From positions 488,007-514,814 of the forward strand of contig MU646562.1 in assembly GCA_026770585.1 (NCBI GenBank): a DNA stretch of 26,808 bases. Reading direction: 5' to 3'. Position 1 is the first letter of the stretch; every line of letters begins with the position of its first letter. This stretch comes from Baffinella frigidus. Its lineage: Eukaryota; Cryptophyceae; Cryptomonadales; Baffinellaceae. Shown here piece after piece: positions 21,809 through 26,808 of this stretch. A program made the position numbers and the translations under genes. The notes under the pieces were generated by a model that saw only the letters and a program-made list of their open reading frames with translations, had not been told where the DNA came from and ran no database searches.

Positions 21809-22001
21809 AACGGGCGGACTGGGGTCTTGGAGTTCACGGCTTGTTGTTTCGGGTCTAGTGTTGACAGTTTGTGAGGGGTGTCGGAACCTTGGAGCATCAC
21901 CGCGCATGCTCCGCAGACACCTCCACAGGACCGAAACCTTCGAAGGCCACCCTCGAAGGCCACCGTGTTGCTCGCCTCGCCATAGAATACGTTTAGACAG
22001 G

Positions 22002-22290
22002 AAGTCCGGTATCAAACTTCAAGTGATCATCTAAACATCCCTTAAGTGGCGGACGGGTGATTAATCGCCCTGGCTCGCCCTAGGCAGGTCCTACGGCCCT
22101 ACCGTAGGGTGTATGAACCTACTCGCCACTTGAGGGATATACGCCAATCAGAACTCCGGTATCAAACTTCAAATGATCATCTAAATATACACTGGGCGGC
22201 GAGTAGGCTCCTGCGCCCTACCGTAGGGCCCTAGGACCTGCCTAGGACCTCTTGGCGGTCAATTTTAACCGCCTCGCAACTTAAGGGATA
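22002..22290. mobile_element. Two tandem units containing family D copies 3 and 4
   Basis: GTCCGGTATCAAACTTCAAG and TGATCATCTAAA precede a D element twice (22037-22139 and 22186-22290). The second D is in reverse orientation and its left end is worn. CCCTACCGTAGGG is central in both. Confidence 0.7.
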
Positions 22291-22308
22291 CACCGGAAAT
22301 GCCACAAT

Positions 22309-22450
22309 CTAACGCCAGTGGACCCCTTAGCCTACGGTAGGAACCCCCCCGCCTGCTACGACGTTTAAAACAAAAAGGTCTTTAAAAGTCGTAGGAGGGG
22401 GGCTCCTACCGTAGGCAATCCGTAGGCTTTCAGTACCTCGGTGGCGTTAG
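22309..22450. mobile_element. Inverted-repeat element with CTAACGCCA ends
   Basis: CTAACGCCA faces TGGCGTTAG. Inner arms are AGCCTACGGTAGGA/TCCTACCGTAGG and CGACGTTTAAA/TTTAAAAGTCG. It lies 20 bp before the acceptor of exon 22471-22540. Confidence 0.7.
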
Positions 22451-22470
22451 CTTGTTGCATGACTGGGCAG

Positions 22471-22540
22471 GCGGCGGATGGAAGAGCTCCGCCGCGCGTC
22501 GGCCGCCGAGATCGACCTGCTGAGCCACTCCCGCGCCCAG
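22471..22540 (+). CDS. Exon of plus gene (MEELRRASAAE type)
   Basis: An ACTGGGCAG acceptor, one base plus 23 codons, then a GCCCAG|GTGCGC donor. The peptide is RRMEELRRASAAEIDLLSHS, then RAQ. Incoming phase matches the AG left by exon 20861-20928 and the outgoing phase is 0. It is a charged coil. The 3' half is repeated at 22634-22660 (LSHSRAQ with a GTAGAG donor) and as a block at 22880-23125. Confidence 0.6.
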
Positions 22541-22633
22541 GTGCGCCCCGGATACAGCCGGATCAACTCATGTAACTCATCTCATATTCCCACACGAGGC
22601 TATGCATGCGAACAGATTGACAAGTCAATTATT

Positions 22634-23125
22634 GGATGCTGAGCCACTCCCGCGCCCAGGTAGAGCGGTGTTCATACCTGCCAAAGTTGCGGGCGCACGA
22701 CTTAATCGTCAAACGACCCGAAATTAGGGTAGTTTAGCCTACGGGTTGCCTACCGTAGGCCGAGGGGCTCCGAGGACCAAAAAAACAAGTGGACCTAGGA
22801 GCCCCACGGCCTACGGTAGGCAATTCCCAAGGCCCAACTACCCTCATTTCGGGTCGTTTTCCTATGAGACTGGTGAGATGAAGTGTATCAGATCACGCGA
22901 GGCTTCTCGAGATCGAGCGGCTAAGGACGGGCCAGAATAGAACTCAGGCAGAGCTGGACTTGCCCCGCTTTTACCCGGGGAAAACACCCCCCCGAAAACG
23001 GTTGAAGGGACGAGATCGAGCGGCCGAGCCACTCCCGGACCGAGATCGAGCGGCTGAGCCACTCCCAAGATCATGCGGCTGAGCCACTCCCAAGATCGAG
23101 CGGCTGAGCCACTCCCGCGCCCAGG
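22634..23125 (+). pseudogene. Tandem copies of the EIERLSHSRAQ exon
   Basis: One LSHSRAQ copy with a GTAGAG donor is at 22634-22660. From 22880 on, about five repeats of a 27-30 bp unit encode variants of EIERLSHS (GAGATCGAGCGGCTGAGCCA). The last, ending 23125, is followed by GGGTGCCCCGGACACAGCCG, which matches the intron start after the real exon but has lost the GT donor. So the exon 3' end plus intron start was duplicated and one unit then amplified in tandem. Confidence 0.5.
22712..22858. mobile_element. Element family F copy 2
   Basis: AACGACCCGAAATTAGGGTA faces TACCCTCATTTCGGGTCGTT; inner arms are GGCTCCGAGGACC/GGACCTAGGAGCC. The CCTACGGTAGG word occurs on both arms. Confidence 0.8.
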
Positions 23126-23169
23126 GGTGCCCCGGACACAGCCGGGTTAATTCATCTAGCTGCACTGCC

Positions 23170-23358
23170 AGGGCGAAGTTTTTGTATTAGTCAACTCAAG
23201 GCGAAAATCGAAAATCGATGTACACCGAGGGTGCATCTCGTTTCTAAAGTTGACAGATGTGTGGGGGTGTTGACTTTTACAAAATATCCGGATTCGCACT
23301 GAACTGATCTCAGGTTCAGGGGGGTATTGGAGCCATTTTATACAACAAGGGCTTCAAA
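23170..23358. other. Non-repetitive intron sequence
   Basis: It contains AAAGTTGACAGATG and GTGTTGACTTTTAC but no defined inverted-repeat element or exon. Confidence 0.3.
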
Positions 23359-23568
23359 CCGCTCGAGGTTAGAAATGTGACTATTTTAAAAGTTTTAGCT
23401 TTACAAGTCCTTTACAAGTGGAACGATGTGTAGTAATTTTCACACAAATATCGTGCTTGGTCACGTTCCTGGGGGAATTCTCCCAGGAACGTGACCAAGC
23501 CTGCCCGTGACTGGTACTAAATTTAACAACCCCACATTTAAAATACTCCCTCTTCCAGCCTCGAGTGG
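23359..23568. mobile_element. Element family B copy 4
   Basis: About 210 bp; left end CCGCTCGAGGTTAGAAATG, central hairpin CACGTTCCTGGGGGAATTCT and mirror, right end CCTCGAGTGG. Confidence 0.8.
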
Positions 23569-23577
23569 CTTCGCGTT

Positions 23578-23705
23578 CCTGAATAGATTCATTTTCAGAT
23601 TTGGCTTGGCGTTTCAGCCATTTCGTACTTTCAGGGCTTTAAATTAGCTGGGTTTGTGCCATAAATCTTTTACATGGACAGTTCCCGAAGTTGAATCTAT
23701 TCAGG
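23578..23705. mobile_element. Inverted-repeat element with CCTGAATAGATTCA ends
   Basis: CCTGAATAGATTCA faces TGAATCTATTCAGG. About 127 bp, unique interior. Confidence 0.65.
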
Positions 23706-23925
23706 TCCGGGACTAAAACTCGTCGGGCAAACTGTCTCGTTCCGGGCATCCCCCACACCCAAACCCGAGGAGGCCCAGCCCCTGATTGCTGGTCAAATTT
23801 TGATGGTCAAATCGATGTAAAGCGACGCTGGCGCGCCATTCTATCGCAGAGGGTTCAGGGTTCCGGGAACCCTCAACTCCCAACCCCTCCACCAGGCGGC
23901 GAAGCAGAGGGTCAAATCTGAGGAC

Positions 23926-24058
23926 ATGTTTAATTTAAAAGAACATGAACCCTTATTTGTTCATAGGAGTTGCCCGAAGCTTAATTAGGACCCCAAGTAA
24001 ATTCAATAAGGGCCAGAATCCGGTTTGATAGGCCATTTCCTTTCAAAGTAAACATGTT
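23926..24058. mobile_element. Inverted-repeat element inside an exon copy
   Basis: GGACATGTTTAATTTAAAAG faces CTTTCAAAGTAAACATGTTC. It lies between AAGCAGAGGGTCAAATCTGA and GATGAGGTCGAGGTCTTGGA of an AAEVLKQ exon copy. Confidence 0.65.
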
Positions 24059-24094
24059 CCCGGATGAGGTCGAGGTCTTGGAGATCCGCCAGCA

Positions 24095-24290
24095 TCCCTA
24101 ACCCCACCAAAATGATCCCCAAACCCTGAACCCCAAACGGGGTAACACCCTGAAGTGCCCCCGTCGGAACCCCACCAAAATGATCCCCAAACCCTGAACT
24201 CCAAACCCTGAACCCTGAACACCAAACACCAAACACCAAACACCAAACAACACACACTAAACACCAAACACACAAAACCCTACCCCCCCA
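24095..24290 (+). repeat. CCCTGAA/CCAAACA repeats
   Basis: C-rich heptamer-like repeats ending in an ACACCAAAC run. Includes a direct repeat, CCCCACCAAAATGATCCCCA (24101, 24171). Confidence 0.65.
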
Positions 24291-24612
24291 AAAAACACAA
24301 TGGCGGCGGAGGTGCTGAAGCAGAGGGTTGAGGTATTGGAGATCCGCCTGGAAGTAGGACTCGTGGGAAGAAACAGTTTTTTAAAATGCTTCTTTCAGCC
24401 TCAAGTGGACCCGGTGTCTGTTTTTCTGTGTGCGAAAACACACATTCCTCAGAGCGCTGCCCACCGAGACAAAAGTCGAGAGTGGAACGTCTCAAAGCGA
24501 AAGTGGAACCTCGGTTAACTTAAGGTAACGGTGGAGAACTCAAATAAATGGTCCGGCAGGCCGCGGAAGTGCTGACGCAGAGGTGTTGGTCCAGGTATTG
24601 GAGACCCGCCTG

Positions 24613-24719
24613 CCACTTAGCAGCCACCGGGGGCTTCACGGATACAGTCCATCTAAACAATTTGTTCTAGAATCTTATCCATTGTCCTGAAACCTAACCG
24701 GAATTTCCCCCTGGATTCA
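24613..24719. mobile_element. Element family S copy 2, right end replaced by an exon
   Basis: It starts CCACTTAGCAGCCACCGGGG directly inside an exon copy and breaks off after CCTGGATTCAACAG, where the next exon copy begins. The element sequence thus supplies the acceptor AG. Confidence 0.65.
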
Positions 24720-24898
24720 ACAGGCGGCGGAGGTGCTGAAGCAGAGGGTGGAGGTGCTGGAGATGCGCCTGGCGGATGAACCCTACAGTCTACCCGCCCT
24801 AATATACACAACCGTAAAATATACCCCACCCACAATATACACATACACGTAGTGGCTATATTTCTGAGAGAAGAGAATTCAAAGAAAGGGTCCGGCAG

Positions 24899-24991
24899 GC
24901 GGCGGAGGTGCTGAAGCAGAGGGTGGAGGTATTGGAGATGCGCTTGGAGGACGAGCAGCGCGCGGCCGCCGAAACCCTCCTCGATCTCACG
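24899..24991 (+). CDS. Exon of plus gene (AAEVLKQRVEV type)
   Basis: A GTCCGGCAG acceptor, 31 open codons, then an ACG|GTATCT donor, phase 0 at both ends. The peptide is AAEVLKQRVEVLEMRLEDEQ, then RAAAETLLDLT, a clean leucine-rich coiled-coil segment with heptad spacing. It is the only full-length, uninterrupted member of an eight-copy block at 23.9-25.8 kb. It joins in phase to RAQ of the previous exon and to GRVREYEE of the last exon. Confidence 0.7.
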
Positions 24992-25002
24992 GTATCTTCT
25001 AA

Positions 25003-25116
25003 AGTTGACATGCTGGGTTCGCGGTACAAATTCGTCAACTTTGGGGCGGGAAGGAGCCTGGGCCCACCTGATTGGTGAGACGCAATATACGGAGACAGGG
25101 CTAGGTTATGAGTCCC
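25003..25116. mobile_element. Element family I copy 2
   Basis: AAAGTTGACATGCTGGGTTC, GCGGTACAAATTCGTCAACT and GGTGAGACGCAATATACGGA. It follows the donor of exon 24899-24991 after ten bases. Confidence 0.5.
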
Positions 25117-25223
25117 ACGAACGAACGCCTGTTGGCTAGGGTTCGTAACCTGGAGATGCGCCTGTCGGACGAGCAGCGCGCGGCCGCCGAGAACCTCCTC
25201 GATCTCACGGTGACTTGTTCATC

Positions 25224-25377
25224 CATCCACACGGTGGACTACTAACCTTTCATCAAAAGTCAACTTACCATGTGGACAGTTAACTTTAAGGATGTTCTAA
25301 TGCAAATTTGGTCACGTTACCGCTAAATCTTGGGGCCCCGAAACCCTCGAAGCCCACCGTGTGGATGCTTATCCCAG
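25224..25377. mobile_element. Element family A copy 4
   Basis: CATCCACACGGTGGACTACT to AGCCCACCGTGTGGATG, the most symmetric copy. It begins 14 bases after the GTGACT donor at 25210. Confidence 0.8.
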
Positions 25378-25392
25378 GGACATTTCACTTCC

Positions 25393-25531
25393 CCACTCAG
25401 CAGACACCGGGGGCTTCACGGATACAGTCCATCTAAAATATTTGTACTGGAATCTTATCCATTGCCTGGGAACCTAACCGAAATTTTGCCTTGCATTCAA
25501 TGCGAAAAGGAACTCGGCCGCTGCTAAGTGG
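25393..25531. mobile_element. Element family S copy 3
   Basis: CCACTCAGCAGACACCGGGG to GGCCGCTGCTAAGTGG. CAGGGACATTTCACTTCCC is present on both sides (25374, 25542), so the flanking intron is duplicated. Confidence 0.8.
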
Positions 25532-25614
25532 CTTGTTCCAGGGACATTTCACTTCCCCGGGGGGGGCAGGGGGCGCCGAAAACCTCCTCGATCTCAAGGT
25601 TCGTTGCTTATCCA

Positions 25615-25718
25615 TATCCCTGAAGTGACCATAGGGCGAATATTCACCCTAACTCGCCCTAGGCAGGTCCTAGGGCCCTACCGTAGGGCGTGTGAGCCTA
25701 CTGGCCACTTAAGGGATA
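25615..25718. mobile_element. Element family D copy 5
   Basis: TATCCCTGAAGTGACC to GGCCACTTAAGGGATA around CCCTACCGTAGGG. It sits 15 bases after a GTTCGT donor. Confidence 0.75.
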
Positions 25719-25767
25719 CTCATCCCAGGGACATTTCACTTCCCGGGGGGGGGGCGGGGGCCGCCGA

Positions 25768-25815
25768 AAACCCTAAACCCTAAACCCTAAACCCTAAACC
25801 CTAAACCCTCAACTA
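25768..25815 (+). repeat. CCCTAAA telomere-like array inside an exon copy
   Basis: Six CCCTAAA units lie between GGGCCGCCGAAAA and CCGATCTCAAG, exactly where other copies read CTCCTC. Confidence 0.8.
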
Positions 25816-25924
25816 TACTCTAAACCGATCTCAAGGTCTCCTTCCATCTAACGTGAAATCAGATTCAATTTCAATCTCGTTTTGTTGCTATCTTAAGGGT
25901 GGAAATTGCTATCTTAGCCTCGAT

Positions 25925-26112
25925 CCACGCCAGGTCATTTGAGAAAATTTCAGGTAGAAGTTTTTTTTTTTAAAATGTACCCGGATCCGAAAAATTATTC
26001 GGACCGGGTTTGGAAAGGACGAGGAGTTGCGTGTTGCCAGGTCAGTACGTACCATTTAGTACCACGAAACAAACCGTTGCGTCCTGAAACTCTGACCAGT
26101 GACCTGCCGTGG
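25925..26112. mobile_element. Element family C, long subtype copy 3
   Basis: CCACGCCAGGTCATTTGAG faces CAGTGACCTGCCGTGG. It contains ATGTACCCGGATCCGAAAAA, also seen near 630. Confidence 0.6.
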
Positions 26113-26157
26113 ACAGCTTTACCATAGGATAAACCCCACCCATAAGCCACACAGCGG

Positions 26158-26296
26158 GCTTCGAAGGGATTTTCGGCCCATTTCGGGCCACCTTTTCGTT
26201 ACCTTATCCGTAGGAACCCCTCTATGCCCCTACAGGTTGCCTACCGTAGGGTCGTAGGTCTTATCGATTAGGGGTTATTTCGAAATCCCTTCTAAG
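26158..26296 (+). mobile_element. Element family E, full copy
   Basis: CTTCGAAGGGATTTTCGG faces TTCGAAATCCCTTCTAAG. Inner words are GTTACCTTATCCGTAGGAAC and TTGCCTACCGTAGGGTCGTA. Confidence 0.65.
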
Positions 26297-26315
26297 ATCG
26301 CCTTGACTGATTATC

Positions 26316-26378
26316 CTCAAGTTGACAGCCTGGGCCGGTGGTACAATTCCGTCAACTTTGGAGTGAAAAGGCGCCCCT
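26316..26378. mobile_element. Element family I copy 3
   Basis: CCTCAAGTTGACAGCCTGGG, GGTGGTACAATTCCGTCAAC and TTTGGAGTGAAAAGGCGCCC. Confidence 0.45.
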
Positions 26379-26413
26379 CACCCCCTCAATGCCTACACCC
26401 AATAACCCTCAAA

Positions 26414-26452
26414 CGCAAGCAGGGGCGGGTGCGGGAGTACGCTTCATAGGCT
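26414..26452 (+). pseudogene. Deleted copy of the last exon
   Basis: GCAGGGGCGGGTGCGGGAGT is followed directly by CGCTTCATAGGCTAACGTCC, so the 17 bases between TAC and CTTCATAGG of the last exon are missing and an in-frame TAG results. Confidence 0.5.
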
Positions 26453-26583
26453 AACGTCCTGAAACCCGGATAGTCAAGCCTACGGTATTGCCCACGGTAG
26501 CCCGTAGGGGCCTAGGGGGTCATGACTCGCTAAGATTCGGGCTTAGGGGGTCATGACCTGCTCAAACCCTAACCCCCAAGCAG

Positions 26584-26607
26584 GGGCGGGTGCGGGAGTA
26601 CGAGGAG
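26584..26607 (+). CDS. Possible micro-exon GRVREYEE
   Basis: CCAAGCAG acceptor, 24 bases in phase 0, GAG|GTAAGC donor. The following intron, 26608-26704, is 97 bp, the shortest good intron in the window, and ends CTAAGCAG. It repeats the start of the last exon. Including it adds eight residues without changing frame. Confidence 0.45.
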
Positions 26608-26704
26608 GTAAGCCTACTGTATTGCCTACGGTAGGCGGTAGGGCCCCTAGGACCTATGGTTTCATAGGACCCCCCCTAGGCCCCTAACGCTAACCCCTAA
26701 GCAG

Positions 26705-26761
26705 GGGCGAGTTCGGGAGTACGAGGAGGCGATCGACGAGCTTCATAGGCTAACGTCCTGA
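26705..26761 (+). CDS. Last exon of plus gene (GRVREYEEAIDELHRLTS)
   Basis: After CTAAGCAG the frame reads GRVREYEEAIDELHRLTS followed by TGA at 26759-26761, in phase 0 with the previous exon. It ends the coil with Thr-Ser. An upstream copy, 26584-26607, encodes GRVREYEE and ends at a consensus-like GAG|GTAAGC donor, so an 8-residue micro-exon may precede this one. A third copy at 26414-26452 lacks 17 bases and hits a stop. Alternatively CTAAC|GTCCTG could be a donor and the gene may run on past the window. Confidence 0.5.
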   Translation, partial: GRVREYEEAIDELHRLTS

Positions 26762-26808
26762 AACACCGGGTAGTAAAAACCGGGTATGTAGTCCGGGAAA
26801 ACCGGGTA

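Larger units (their letters stand above)
23890..25835 (+). pseudogene. Seven further copies of the AAEVLKQ/LLDLT exon
   Basis: The copies are: 23896-24092 (AKQRVKSE ... DEVEVLEIR, interrupted by an element at 23926-24058); 24303-24360 (AAEVLKQRVEVLEIRLE); 24560-24612 (AAEVLTQR, frameshifted, running into an element); 24724-24780 (AAEVLKQRVEVLEMRLADE); 25156-25209 (MRLSDEQRAAAENLLDLT with GTGACT donor); 25575-25599 (AENLLDLK with GTTCGT donor); and 25761-25835 (split by telomere-like heptamers, with GTCTCC donor). 24560 and 24724 keep CAG acceptors. Confidence 0.55.
13048..26761 (+). other. Gene model: plus-strand coiled-coil gene, about 13.7 kb
   Basis: Eight exons chain in perfect phase: 13048-13284 (ends phase 0), 13828-13889 (leaves two bases), 14903-14960 (supplies one), 18349-18396, 20861-20928 (leaves two), 22471-22540 (supplies one), 24899-24991 and 26705-26761 (ends TGA). 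The two split codons both become AGG (Arg). The total is about 230 codons, with over 94 percent intron. The protein is almost entirely charged helix (Glu, Arg, Ala, Gln, Leu) with no signal peptide or membrane segment, so a structural or filament-type coiled coil is the natural guess. It could contain extra exons chosen from the duplicated copies. Confidence 0.6.

Noticed and set aside
1-26808. tRNA or rRNA genes
   Set aside because: I looked for cloverleaf-like arms and conserved tRNA boxes and for rRNA words and saw none; the many hairpins are element ends.
1-26808. Autonomous transposase or reverse transcriptase gene
   Set aside because: No frame shows such a protein; all elements here are short and non-autonomous.

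Overview
This is a nuclear window from a eukaryote. There are no long ORFs, bacterial-type start signals, rRNA or recognisable tRNA. Coding potential comes in short GC-rich exons that end at GT and start after AG. The spaces between them hold miniature inverted-repeat elements, microsatellites and degenerate telomere-like heptamers (TTTAGGG, TTTCGGG, TGTAGGG). The TTTAGGG-type heptamer is compatible with green-lineage algae and several other microalgae. I suspect a marine microalga but cannot name the taxon.

I read two divergent genes by chaining exons whose splice phases agree. The minus-strand gene starts at ATG 12755. Exons at 12755-12477, 12294-12172, 10842-10729, 8787-8668, 6473-6387, 5967-5905, 4844-4756, 3621-3573 and 531-444 chain without a phase clash, and the gene may run off the left edge. 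It would encode a Ser/Pro-rich, probably disordered N-terminus of about 134 residues, then a charged, mostly helical coiled-coil-like tail. The plus-strand gene starts at ATG 13048. Exons at 13048-13284, 13828-13889, 14903-14960, 18349-18396, 20861-20928, 22471-22540, 24899-24991 and 26705-26761 chain in phase to a stop at 26761. It would give an almost wholly helical, charged protein of about 230 residues from 13.7 kb of DNA. I recognise neither family. The 292-bp gap between the two ATGs acts as a shared promoter and contains an inverted-repeat element.

Nearly every exon after the first ones is surrounded by extra, partly decayed copies of itself with splice donors retained. Examples are the 5.0-6.0 kb, 7.1-8.8 kb, 9.4-11.6 kb, 14.7-16.6 kb, 22.5-23.1 kb and 23.9-25.8 kb blocks. 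Many copies are interrupted by inverted-repeat elements or microsatellites.

The introns hold at least fifteen small non-autonomous element families of 80-210 bp, most with terminal inverted repeats and 2-6 copies here. One insertion at 1662-1796 has a target duplication AGCAC(C) and is placed so that splicing from the GT in one duplicate to the AG at the element end restores the uninterrupted exon. That is the signature of an intron-creating element (introner).

C-rich and pyrimidine-rich repeats lie mostly on the sense strand of both genes, so the strand bias flips at the 12.8-13.0 kb promoter. All gene calls are by eye and untested against transcripts.
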